Origin: CAVSWN01 sp046728115 | GTDB lineage: Bacteria; Acidobacteriota; Vicinamibacteria; Vicinamibacterales; CAVVIG01 | Assembly (NCBI GenBank): GCA_046728115.1 | Contig: JBKPDW010000016.1 | Span: 1-22,492 of the forward strand | Length of the DNA stretch: 22,492 nt | Reading direction: 5' to 3' | Shown: positions 15,340-22,492 of the stretch, piece by piece | How positions within the stretch are numbered: the stretch's first letter is position 1 | Layout: every line of letters begins with the position of its first letter | The notes under the pieces: model-generated | Databases searched by the model: none | What the model was told of the DNA's origin: nothing | What the model saw: the letters and a program-made list of their open reading frames with translations, nothing else | Made by a program: the position numbers and the translations under genes

Positions 15340-15735
15340 ATGCGATTCCTATCTATCTACAAGACTGTTGAAACGAATGTGCCCCCCACGCCGGACGAGA
15401 TGGAGAGGATGGGCAAGCTCATCGAGGATTCAATGAGGTCTGGCGAGCTCGTCGAGACTCAGGGCTGTCTGCCCAGCGCGCTCGGAGCACGTGTTCGGAA
15501 GGATGGCGACAAGGTGACCGTCACCGATGGCCCGTTCACGGAATCGAAGGAGCTGATCGCCGGCTTCGCCATTCTCCAGGCGCGCTCGCGGGAAGAGGCG
15601 ATTCAGATAGCGAAGCGTTTCCTCGAAGTCGCGGGCGGCGGCGAGTGCGAGCTGCGCCAGATCTTCGAGTCGCCTGAGCAGTTTACTGAGCTGGCGTCGG
15701 CCAATCGGCAGGCCGGGGTGGCTACACCGCGATAA
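15340..15735 (+). CDS. YCII-related (YciI-like) protein
   Basis: A 131-residue YCII/DGPF-domain protein: MRFLSIYKTVETNVPPTPDE, the MERMGKLIEDSMRSGELVET helix, and the family core KVTVTDGPFTESKELIAGFA followed by EEAIQIAKRFLEV. The ATG at 15340 is preceded by AGAGGAG at good spacing; a longer open frame upstream is rejected. In many actinobacteria and acidobacteria this domain is encoded immediately before an ECF41/SigJ-like sigma factor. No sigma factor follows here, only a short open frame. The biochemical role of the family is poorly defined (dimeric ferredoxin-like alpha/beta barrel). Confidence 0.88.
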   Translation: MRFLSIYKTVETNVPPTPDEMERMGKLIEDSMRSGELVETQGCLPSALGARVRKDGDKVTVTDGPFTESKELIAGFAILQARSREEAIQIAKRFLEVAGGGECELRQIFESPEQFTELASANRQAGVATPR

Positions 15736-15753
15736 CGGACCCCGGAGGAGACG

Positions 15754-15900
15754 ATGTCGCGCGTTGGGATGCGGCATCGCTCTTTCGGGGCAGCCCGCGT
15801 CCTGCCACTCGGGCAGGAACACAGTCACGTCGTCGCCCTGCCACGGAGACCGAACGTCACTGCACAACGCTGCTGCAACATCACCGCATGGTTGACATGA
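15754..15900 (+). CDS. Possible 48-residue small ORF after the YCII gene
   Basis: The ATG at 15754 follows GGAGGAG with six-base spacing or less and begins 18 bases after the YCII stop, where a sigma-factor gene would often start. The encoded peptide (MSRVGMRHRSFGAARVLPLG and on to a TGA at 15898) is basic and has no recognisable family or sigma-factor similarity. It may be a translated remnant left after loss of a downstream partner gene, or a chance open frame next to a purine-rich site. Confidence 0.2.
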   Translation: MSRVGMRHRSFGAARVLPLGQEHSHVVALPRRPNVTAQRCCNITAWLT

Positions 15901-16006
15901 CGCACGGGTTCCATTCCTCAATGACCTGCTGAGTTCTGTCGGCGCTGCGGTTGGACGCAAATCGCGCTGCTCCAGCCGCAGGCCCAATCTTGACGTTGAC
16001 GGCAGC

Positions 16007-16037
16007 GAAGAACGCATGAGACCCTTACGCGTTCTTC
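16007..16037 (+). promoter_or_regulatory. Hairpin in the leader of the TonB receptor gene
   Basis: GAAGAACGC (16007-16015) and GCGTTCTTC (16029-16037) are perfect inverted repeats of 9 bp with a 13-base loop, 43 bases before the receptor ATG. The following ATCATTTCCTTCC is only moderately T-rich, so this may be a weak terminator, an operator or an mRNA leader structure. Confidence 0.35.
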
Positions 16038-16080
16038 ACATCATTTCCTTCCTAGGTATTCCGATCGAGGAGGAATCCGC

Positions 16081-18876
16081 ATGAAAACCTTAGTCAGTGT
16101 GAGAGCTGTGCTCTTATGGCTCGTGCTCGCACCACTTTGGGCGGTTGCGCCAGCATTTGCCCAGGGCGGAACCTCGACCGCCAGCCTCTCCGGGAAGATT
16201 GTGGACGCCACCGGGGCACGTCTTCCTGGTGTTACTGTCACGCTGATCAATGTCGGCACGAACCAATCGCGAACAGCGGTCTCGAACGATCAGGGCCTGT
16301 ATCGGTTTGCGGGTCTTCAGCCGGGCAGCTATTCACTGACCGCAGAGCTGCAGGGGTTCGCGACATTCAAACGCGAGCAAATCACGCTGAACGTCGGCGC
16401 CGCGGTCGACGAGGATGTCATGCTCCGGATCTCGGGCGTGGAGGAATCGATCACCGTGAGTGGCGCTTCCCCGATCGTAGAGAGCGCGAAAACCGATCTG
16501 AGCACGGTCATCAGCAAGGAACAGATTGAGGCGCTGCCGACGAGGAGCCGCAACTATCTCGATTTCGCGCTGCTGACGCCCGGAACAGTCGAGAACGTCA
16601 GCACGAACCAGCAGGGAATCGGCCTCAACATCGCTGGCGCGCGGGCCAAGGAGGCCGCGCTGCTGGTCGACGGCATCTGGAATACCGACGAGTCGTTCAC
16701 GTTTCCCCGTCAGAAGTACAGCCAGGACGCGGTCGGCGAGTTCCAAGTCGTTGGGTTGGGCGGCACCGCGGAATTCGGCCGAGCCATTGGCGGCATCATC
16801 AGTGCCGTGACCAAGTCGGGCGGCAACAACTTCAGCGGATCCGGCTACGGATATTTCCGCGATACCGCGCTGAACGCGGAAGACCCGTTGTCGAAGCAGC
16901 GCGGCGTCCCCAAGCCACAATTCGACCGCCAGTTGTACGGTGGTTCCTTCGGCGGGCCGATCGTCCGGAATCGGACCTTCTTCTTTGGCGCCGGCGAACG
17001 AACCCAGCAGAATCAGCCGCAGGACAACAACATTACGTCGGAGACGGGAACCTCCCTCGGGCTGCCGCCGGAGGACGTCGGCGCGATCAACGCCACACTG
17101 CGGGACACGTTCGCCATGGGGAAGGTCAACCACCGCTTTTCCGATAACAACTCCTCGTATGTGGCGTTCGCGTACACGAAGGACGCCGACTACACGACCC
17201 CAGCGAACTTCGCCACGCGGTCCAAGCGTCAGCGGCTCGATTCGGTCGATACGTCGTATCAAGTGGGGTGGACGAACATCTCGCACGGCAACAACTGGCT
17301 TCACGAACTGCGCGCCTCCTACTTCCCACGCGATTACACGCTCGACAACCCCGATGTCGGCGGACCGCCGCTTGCGCCCGAAGGTGAACTCCGCTCGAGC
17401 CAGACGCCGACGGTCAGCATCACCAATACGGCGACCTTCGGCGGTGGAGCCGTCACGCTCGCGATGCACACCAAACCTATTCAGGTCGTGTACGCGTCCA
17501 CGATCTCGAAGCACGAGCACTCGATCAAGTTCGGCGTGGACGGCATGTTCGTCGACTTCGTGTACATCCGCTACACGGGTCCGCAGACGGGCTCGTACAG
17601 CTTCTCGTCGCTGGCGAACTACCAGCGCGGCATCTACAGCACGTATTCGGAATTGTTCGGCGAACCCGAACTCGATCGGTTTCACTCGTACCTGTCGGCG
17701 TACGCCCAGGACTCCTGGCGGGTGAACAACCGCCTGACGATGAATTACGGCCTCCGCTACGACGTGGAATATCTCTCGAAGTACCAGGGGTTGGACTACG
17801 GCAGCGATGGGAACAATCTCGGGCCGCGCTTCGCGCTGTCCTACGATCTGACCGGCAAGGGCACCACGCTCGTCAAGATGAGCAATGGCCTCTACTACGA
17901 CCGGATATTCCAGAACCCGATCACGCCAACGTTCTTCCAGGCCAAAACAGTCCTGCAGCAGGTTTCTGGCGTGTGGAACTTCGGCCAGGCCGGGGCACCC
18001 GTCTTCCCGAACACGCTGCCCAACCAGTCGCCGACGATCGTGCCCGCCGGTGTGCGGGACGTGTACCTCACGCCGAAGACGATGGAAGTTCCGATGTCGT
18101 ATCAGATCATTGGAACACTGGATCACGCGTTCAGGAATGACTTTGCGACGAGCGTCAGCGTGTTGTACACACGGTCGACTCACAAGGAACTGCTCTTCGA
18201 CACGAACCTGACCTTCAACGACGCGACCGGGCGATTCAACAGCGTCAGACCGGACGCGAGCTTCCGGCGGATTCTGCAGTACGATTATTCCGGGCGTGCG
18301 CGGTACACCGGCGTCGTACTCAACGTCCGCAGGCGGGTCGCCTCCAAGTTCTTCTTCAGCGGCGATGCCACCTTCGCCCGCGCGTACGATCAGGGCGACA
18401 ACTTCAGCTCCCAGGTGCAGGATTCGCGCTACCCGGATCTCGAGTACGCACCGGTCATCGACACGCCGCACTTCCGCTTCACCGCTAATGGCTCGTACGA
18501 GATCAACCGCGCGATTGCCGTATCGGGTGTGTTCCGGGGACGCACCGGATTCGCGTACTCGGCGACGGGCGGCGGCACGGTCGATTTCAACGGCGACGGC
18601 ACATTCAACGATCGCGTGCCGGGCACGACGCGCAACCAGTTCCGGATGCCCGGCACCAATTCGCTTGATTTGCGCGCCACGTGGACGGTGCCTCTGCGCG
18701 CGTCGCAAAAAATCCAGCTGACCCTCGATGCATTCAACATCTACAACCGGGACAACGTGGCGACCGTGAACGGCACCTGGGGCATCAATCCGGCGTCGGC
18801 GCTGGCGACCTTCGGGACGCCGCTCACGTACTTCAATCCGCGCGAACTCCAGCTTGCCGCACGCTATTCGTTCTGA
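16081..18876 (+). CDS. TonB-dependent receptor with carboxypeptidase-regulatory-like N-terminus (Oar-like)
   Basis: A 931-residue outer-membrane protein. The signal peptide (AVLLWLVLAPLWAVAPAFAQ) is followed by a carboxypeptidase-regulatory-like beta-sandwich at about residues 34-115 (ASLSGKIVDATGARLPGVTV, GLYRFAGLQPGSYSLTAELQ). A plug-like region comes next (QIEALPTRSRNYLDFALLTP, LVDGIWNTDE, GGIISAVTKSGGNNFSGSGY), then a long beta-barrel with repeated aromatic strands (LSAYAQDSWRVNNRLTMNYG). It ends in phenylalanine (LAARYSF), the usual outer-membrane insertion signal. This is the Oar/SusC-like architecture abundant in Acidobacteriota, importing peptides, glycans or other large ligands with TonB energy. 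The ATG has a strong GAGGAGGAA site. The amidohydrolase gene begins 22 bases after the stop, so the two are probably co-transcribed. The ligand is unknown. Confidence 0.94.
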   Translation: MKTLVSVRAVLLWLVLAPLWAVAPAFAQGGTSTASLSGKIVDATGARLPGVTVTLINVGTNQSRTAVSNDQGLYRFAGLQPGSYSLTAELQGFATFKREQITLNVGAAVDEDVMLRISGVEESITVSGASPIVESAKTDLSTVISKEQIEALPTRSRNYLDFALLTPGTVENVSTNQQGIGLNIAGARAKEAALLVDGIWNTDESFTFPRQKYSQDAVGEFQVVGLGGTAEFGRAIGGIISAVTKSGGNNFSGSGYGYFRDTALNAEDPLSKQRGVPKPQFDRQLYGGSFGGPIVRNRTFFFGAGERTQQNQPQDNNITSETGTSLGLPPEDVGAINATLRDTFAMGKVNHRFSDNNSSYVAFAYTKDADYTTPANFATRSKRQRLDSVDTSYQVGWTNISHGNNWLHELRASYFPRDYTLDNPDVGGPPLAPEGELRSSQTPTVSITNTATFGGGAVTLAMHTKPIQVVYASTISKHEHSIKFGVDGMFVDFVYIRYTGPQTGSYSFSSLANYQRGIYSTYSELFGEPELDRFHSYLSAYAQDSWRVNNRLTMNYGLRYDVEYLSKYQGLDYGSDGNNLGPRFALSYDLTGKGTTLVKMSNGLYYDRIFQNPITPTFFQAKTVLQQVSGVWNFGQAGAPVFPNTLPNQSPTIVPAGVRDVYLTPKTMEVPMSYQIIGTLDHAFRNDFATSVSVLYTRSTHKELLFDTNLTFNDATGRFNSVRPDASFRRILQYDYSGRARYTGVVLNVRRRVASKFFFSGDATFARAYDQGDNFSSQVQDSRYPDLEYAPVIDTPHFRFTANGSYEINRAIAVSGVFRGRTGFAYSATGGGTVDFNGDGTFNDRVPGTTRNQFRMPGTNSLDLRATWTVPLRASQKIQLTLDAFNIYNRDNVATVNGTWGINPASALATFGTPLTYFNPRELQLAARYSF

Positions 18877-18898
18877 GCCTCTGAAAAGGAGCAGTTAC

Positions 18899-20344
18899 AT
18901 GATTCGCACACTCGCAAAAGTCGGCATTGCCGCCGCACTCGTGTTCAGCGTGTCGGCCGGCGCCATGAACGGCCAGGCAGGCGGTCAGCGTCGGCAGCAG
19001 CCGCAAGCATCGGCACAGGCCAGCGGGCCGAAAAAGCACCTCGCGCTCGTCGGCGGCATGCTCATTGACGGCTACGAAGTTCCCCCGGTGCATCACGCGG
19101 CGATCGTGATCGAAGACAACAAGATCCTGGATGCCGGCCCGGCGAGTGAAGTCAAGATTCCCGCCGATGCCACGGTGATCGACACGGCCGGCCGCGCGAT
19201 GTTGCCCGGCCTCATCGAGGAGCACGCGCACCTGAGCATCCTCGGCCACGGCGAATACAACCGCTGGTATCCATGGATTGTGCAGAACGGGTACATGGAA
19301 AAGGTAATGGAGATCTCGGCCAAGCAGCTGCTCATGGCAGGGATCACCACCGCGGTCGATCTGGGCGGACCGCTCAAGGAGAGCCTCAGCGTTCGTGATC
19401 GGATCAAAAAGGGCGAGATCCCCGGCCCCCACATGCTCATGAGTGGCCCCTGGGTGACGAAGAGCCTCGGCAACTATCCGCCGGAGATGAACGTCATGCA
19501 GCGGCTCATCAACTCGCCTGAGGAAGCCGGGCAGGCGACCGAGGAATTGATCGGCGCCGGGGTCGACGTGATCAAGGCGTACGTGCAGCTGACGCCGGCA
19601 CATTACAAGGCGATCACCGACACTGCGCACAAGCACCGGATCAGGGTCCACGCGCACGTGTATGCGGAAACCGACGTCCGCAACGCGCTCGAAAACGGCG
19701 TGGACGTGCTCACCCACGTCGGTTCGGCCGGCACGGCGCCGCCCTACAGCCAGAAGCTCATTCAGGACATCGTGAACGCGGGACGTGCCGTCGTGGTCAC
19801 CGGGGCGCATCGCTCCTGGGTCTTCCCCGACACGGTGGCATTTCCCGAACGACTTCAGGATCCGCAATTGAAAGCCGACTTCGCGCCGATTCCTCCTCTA
19901 TGGGACGAAGTGCAGCACTCCTTGAAGAACTTTCAGGCGCTGAGCTACTTTGCCCGCACCGATCGCGAGATGTTCTTCCGCGAGCGCGGCATGAAACAGT
20001 TCATCGAATCGGGCGCCATCATGGGCATGGGCACCGACTCGGGCACGCCGATGAACTTCCATACGGAGGCGCTCTGGCGCGAAATAAAGGCGCACGTCGA
20101 CATGGGCATGTCGCCGCAGCGGGCCATCATGGCCGCGACGCGCGTCAACGCACGCAGCGTGCTCGGCCTTCCCGACCGCGGGACGATCGAGCCGGGCAAA
20201 CTCGCGGACGTCATCGTGGTGAACGGCAATCCGCTCTTCGACATCGTCGCGCTCTCGCATGTGGAACTCGTCGTCAAGGATGGCGTCGTCTACAAGGGAG
20301 CCGGCATGGCCAAACCGGCGCGGACGAGTTCGTCGGGGCAGTAA
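18899..20344 (+). CDS. Secreted amidohydrolase (imidazolonepropionase-like metal hydrolase)
   Basis: A 481-residue amidohydrolase-superfamily protein with a signal peptide (LAKVGIAAALVFSVSAGAM) and a Q/A-rich linker. Metal-site residues are in order: H109 and H111 (EEHAHLS), K226 as the probable carbamylated lysine (VDVIKAYVQ), H251/H253 (RVHAHVYAE), H273 (VLTHVGSAG) and D380 (GTDSGTP). The C-terminal LPDRGTIEPGKLADVIVVNG is the standard end of the fold. Such exported members cleave cyclic amides, dipeptides (Xaa-Pro or Xaa-Arg type) or related compounds. The ATG has AAGGAG upstream. It is probably in an operon with the preceding receptor, which may deliver the substrate or product to the periplasm. 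The exact substrate cannot be read from the sequence. Confidence 0.92.
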   Translation: MIRTLAKVGIAAALVFSVSAGAMNGQAGGQRRQQPQASAQASGPKKHLALVGGMLIDGYEVPPVHHAAIVIEDNKILDAGPASEVKIPADATVIDTAGRAMLPGLIEEHAHLSILGHGEYNRWYPWIVQNGYMEKVMEISAKQLLMAGITTAVDLGGPLKESLSVRDRIKKGEIPGPHMLMSGPWVTKSLGNYPPEMNVMQRLINSPEEAGQATEELIGAGVDVIKAYVQLTPAHYKAITDTAHKHRIRVHAHVYAETDVRNALENGVDVLTHVGSAGTAPPYSQKLIQDIVNAGRAVVVTGAHRSWVFPDTVAFPERLQDPQLKADFAPIPPLWDEVQHSLKNFQALSYFARTDREMFFRERGMKQFIESGAIMGMGTDSGTPMNFHTEALWREIKAHVDMGMSPQRAIMAATRVNARSVLGLPDRGTIEPGKLADVIVVNGNPLFDIVALSHVELVVKDGVVYKGAGMAKPARTSSSGQ

Positions 20345-20603
20345 GCGAGTCTCCGCGCGCGATCGCCCGTGGTTCTAGGTTCGTGACGCGAACGTACAAC
20401 GGTGGGCATCGCGTTCGCACCACGACCGACGCACCAACCGATTCACACGGACTCCTAGACGATCCGGCGCCACCCCAGTCGCGCGGCGGCGAAGGTGGCG
20501 GCCGGATCGCCAACGAAGCCCGTCGCCTCTCGGTGGCGAACTAACGTTGTAGCTACTATAGTTGAGCAAACGCCTGACGCCGCGCCTCCGTCTAAGCCTT
20601 TGT
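20345..20603. other. Intergenic region before the PadR gene
   Basis: About 260 bases with no supported gene. The right end carries the palindromic promoter/operator candidate at 20549-20562. No good terminator for the receptor-amidohydrolase operon was seen. Confidence 0.4.
20549..20562 (+). promoter_or_regulatory. Candidate PadR promoter/operator with two overlapping palindromes
   Basis: GTAGCTAC (20549-20556) and ACTATAGT (20555-20562) are perfect 8-base palindromes overlapping by two bases. TACTAT or TATAGT could serve as a -10 element about 40-50 bases before the PadR ATG. AT-rich dyads are typical PadR binding sites, so autoregulation is plausible. Confidence 0.35.
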
Positions 20604-20951
20604 ATGGTCGACCCCGAGCGCGCCGCGGCGCCGCCGCTATCCGACCTGGCGTTTCACATCCTGCTCGCGTTGGGCGACGGCCCGATGCACGGCTATGCAA
20701 TTGGTAAGGACGTCGAGGAGCAATCCGCCGGCCGTCTCGATCCGACGACTGGCGCGCTGTACCAGGCGCTGCGCCGGTTGACCGAAGCAGGGCTGACTGC
20801 GCCGGTTGCAGGACCTGGCGACGTCGATGCTCGTCGCAACTACTTCGCCCTGACCAGGCTGGGACGTCGTGCCGCCGCACGGGAGGCTCGGCGGCTCGAG
20901 GCGCTGGTGCGAGCGGCACGGCAGCGCAAGCTCTACCCGCAGCGAGCGTGA
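20604..20951 (+). CDS. PadR-family transcriptional regulator
   Basis: A 115-residue winged-helix protein of the PadR family: PLSDLAFHILLALGDGPMHG followed by YAIGKDVEEQS (helix 1-2), the wing-helix region LDPTTGALYQALRRLTEAGL, and YFALTRLGRRAAAREARRLE leading to a dimerisation helix. The ATG at 20604 precedes family similarity closely; an in-frame TTG at 20562 would overlap the promoter candidate. There is no clear ribosome-binding site. The permease gene starts one base after its stop codon, so the two are one transcript. In acidobacteria a PadR gene of this size is the standard partner of ADOP permeases, presumably repressing its own operon. Confidence 0.93.
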   Translation: MVDPERAAAPPLSDLAFHILLALGDGPMHGYAIGKDVEEQSAGRLDPTTGALYQALRRLTEAGLTAPVAGPGDVDARRNYFALTRLGRRAAAREARRLEALVRAARQRKLYPQRA

Positions 20952-20952
20952 C

Positions 20953-22473
20953 ATGGGGCTGTACCGATGGTTGCTGCTCTTGTGTCCGGCAGCACTGCGC
21001 CGCGAGTACGGCGCCGGCATGGAAGACATGTTCGTTCGTCGGTTGGCCGACGCGCGGAGCGCCGGAGCATGGCAATGGATACGCCTCTGGTCGCGAGAGA
21101 TCGCGAGCCTGCTGGCGCTGGCGGTTAGCGACCGATGGTCGCACGCCGCGCGTCGACGAGAGCGACGACGGTACGAATTGACACGGAAAGCAGGTCGTAT
21201 GGAGGGAATGGGCCAGGAAATCCGCCAGGCAGCCCGGCGATTGGTCAGGAGCCCGGGCTTCGCAGCCGCCTCGATTCTGACGCTGGCGCTGGCGATCGGC
21301 GCCAACGCGTCGATCTTCGCCATCGTGCAGCGAGTGGTGGTGAAACCCCTTCCCTATCCGGAATCAGACCGGTTGATCGAAGTGGATCATGGTTCGACTG
21401 GTCTTCGCGTAAGCTCCGGGCTGGGGACAACACAGGGACTGTACTTTCATTATCTGGAACGCTCGCGCGTCCTCGATGGTGCGGCGCTCTATCGAAGTCA
21501 GGACCTCACGCTCACCGGAACTGGTACTCCCGAGCGCATCCGAGTGACGCGCACCACGCCATCGCTGGCGGCGGTGATGCGCGTTGGCCCGGCGATTGGG
21601 CGCTGGTTCACGGACGCTGAAGGCCGGCCGGGCGCCGCGCCCGTCGCGGTCCTCTCGAACGGCCTCTGGATGCGCCGCTTCGAACGCGACCCGCAGGTCA
21701 TCGGCCGCGCCATCACCCTCGACGGCGTCACCCGCACGATCGTCGGCGTCATGCCGCCGTCCTACGGATTTCCCGATTCGCGGGTGGATGCGTGGATTCC
21801 CGAGCCGCTCTCGCGAAGCGACGGTTTCGGATTGTGGAATTACGCCGGCGTCGCGCGGCTGAAGCCGGGAGTGGCCTTCGAGGACGCGCGCACCGAGCTG
21901 AACGGACTGATCAACGACGTCGCCGCGGCCTTTCCCAACGACCCGAAGGCGATCGGCAACGTGCAAACGAACCTGAAGTACGCGGGACGGACGTTGAAAG
22001 AAGCAACCATCGGCGGCGTCGTGCGCGCGTTGTGGATTCTGCTCGCGTCCGTGGGACTCGTTCTGCTCGTGGCCTGCGCGAACGTCGCCAACCTGTTTCT
22101 CGTTCGTTCGGAGGCTCGACAGCGCGACGTGGCCGTGCGCCGCGCGCTCGGCGCCAGCTCGATGAAGATCGCGCGATACTTCTTCGCGGAAAGCGCGCTG
22201 CTGTCGACGGCCGGTGGAACCTGCGGGGTCGGCCTCGCATGGATCGCCATCCGGGTCCTGCCTGCGTTCGCACCGCAGACGCTGCCACGACTCGAGGAAA
22301 TTCGAATCGACGCCGCAACGGTCGCCTTCGTTCTGGCGCTCACGATCGCCGTCGCGCTCGCATTCGGCGCCATCCCGCTGTGGCGCGGGAAGACGCTCGT
22401 CTCGTCCTTGAACGACAGCGGCCGCAGCAGCACCGCAAGCCGGGGCCGCCACCTCGCCCGCCACATGTTGATG
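20953..22473 (+). CDS. ADOP-family ABC transporter permease, 5' part only
   Basis: The open frame runs from ATG 20953 to the window end; about 507 codons are genomic, and roughly 800-900 residues are usual for the family. The first 60 residues (MGLYRWLLLLCPAALRREYG, DMFVRRLADARSAGAWQW) are the small prefix domain of acidobacterial duplicated orphan permeases. MEGMGQEIRQAARRLVRSPG then leads into the first transmembrane segment (AAASILTLALAIGANASIFA). A MacB-like periplasmic domain follows (DGVTRTIVGVMPPSYGFPD), then the first FtsX-type segment (WILLASVGLVLLVACANVAN, RSEARQRDVAVRRALGAS). Such proteins lack a linked ATPase and are thought to act in efflux or envelope processes. The second FtsX repeat is cut off. 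Bases after 22473 are adapter and encode the artefactual residues LSLIHI. Confidence 0.92.
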
Positions 22474-22492
22474 CTGTCTCTTATACACATCT
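22474..22492 (+). other. Nextera/Tn5 mosaic-end adapter, sequencing artefact
   Basis: The last 19 bases are CTGTCTCTTATACACATCT, identical to the Tn5 transposase mosaic end used in Nextera library preparation. On the reverse strand it gives the well-known artefact peptides MCIRDS and MYKRQ. It is untrimmed adapter at the contig end, not genome and not a transposon. Confidence 0.97.

Larger units (their letters stand above)
15736..16080. other. 345-base gap upstream of the TonB-dependent receptor
   Basis: No gene with family similarity was seen. It holds a 48-codon open frame with a strong ribosome-binding site (15754-15900), a hairpin (16007-16037) and the receptor's ribosome-binding site GAGGAGGAA at about 16067. 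The receptor promoter should lie here but is not distinct. Confidence 0.5.

Noticed and set aside
15430..16017. Minus-strand frame in the gap before the receptor, with a protein-like stretch (WQGDDVTVFLPEWQDAGC)
   Set aside because: The frame runs antisense through the YCII gene, has no ribosome-binding site and no family I recognise; a worn remnant cannot be excluded.
16333..18708. A 791-codon open frame on the minus strand opposite the TonB receptor gene
   Set aside because: It is antisense to a clearly coding gene, has Arg/Val/Asp-rich composition typical of reverse-strand GC-rich codons, and shows no domain or ribosome-binding site.
20455..20545. Minus-strand tail ending GFVGDPAATFAAARLGWRRIV before the PadR gene
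   Set aside because: It looks mildly protein-like, but its upstream part is antisense to PadR and the permease and no family was recognised.
22474..22492. A transposon end (Tn5-like insertion)
   Set aside because: The exact match is to the engineered mosaic end at the very last bases, with no transposase or target duplication; library adapter explains it.

Overview
The window is high-GC DNA that reads like a metagenomic or draft contig from an Acidobacteriota member, most likely a Vicinamibacteria-type soil lineage. This is an inference from gene content: an Oar-like TonB-dependent receptor with a carboxypeptidase-regulatory N-terminus, a PadR plus ADOP-type permease pair, a heme-c/copper-monooxygenase-like protein, an alternative complex III (ACIII) cluster, and GGCACC/GGTGCC minisatellites between genes. 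No rRNA, tRNA, CRISPR array, transposase or phage gene was found. The last 19 bases match the Tn5 mosaic end used in Nextera libraries, so the genome sequence really stops at about 22473.

Layout. 1-2730 (minus): a broken TolB/WD40-like fragment, a secreted cupin, and a TPR-LuxR transcription factor. 2792-5063 (plus): a secreted DUF4159 protein and a stand-alone TIGR00300 protein of the archaeal-type ornithine cyclodeaminase family. 5064-5491: noncoding, carrying a pair of inverted repeats.

5492-12091 (minus) is the centrepiece, an ACIII gene cluster. In transcription order it encodes a 118-residue membrane protein of unknown function, a monoheme cytochrome c (ActE-like), a pentaheme cytochrome (ActA), a molybdopterin-oxidoreductase-like subunit (ActB1), a separate ferredoxin-like subunit (ActB2), the NrfD-type quinol subunit (ActC) and DUF3341 ActD. 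Electrons would pass from menaquinol at ActC through the ActB iron-sulfur clusters to the ActA/ActE hemes and then to a terminal oxidase that is not in the window. Unusual points: ActB is split into two genes with a minisatellite in the gap, ActB1 keeps a four-cysteine iron-sulfur motif, ActB1 carries an in-frame 11-residue tandem repeat, and no ActF is visible.

12147-15735: an FGE/SUMF-fold protein (plus), a secreted heme-c/copper type II monooxygenase-like protein (minus), a DUF1566 protein and a YCII protein (both plus). 16081-20344 (plus): a TonB-dependent receptor followed 22 bases later by a secreted amidohydrolase, a plausible uptake-and-hydrolysis pair. 20604-22473 (plus): a PadR regulator and the 5' part of an ADOP-family permease, cut by the contig end.
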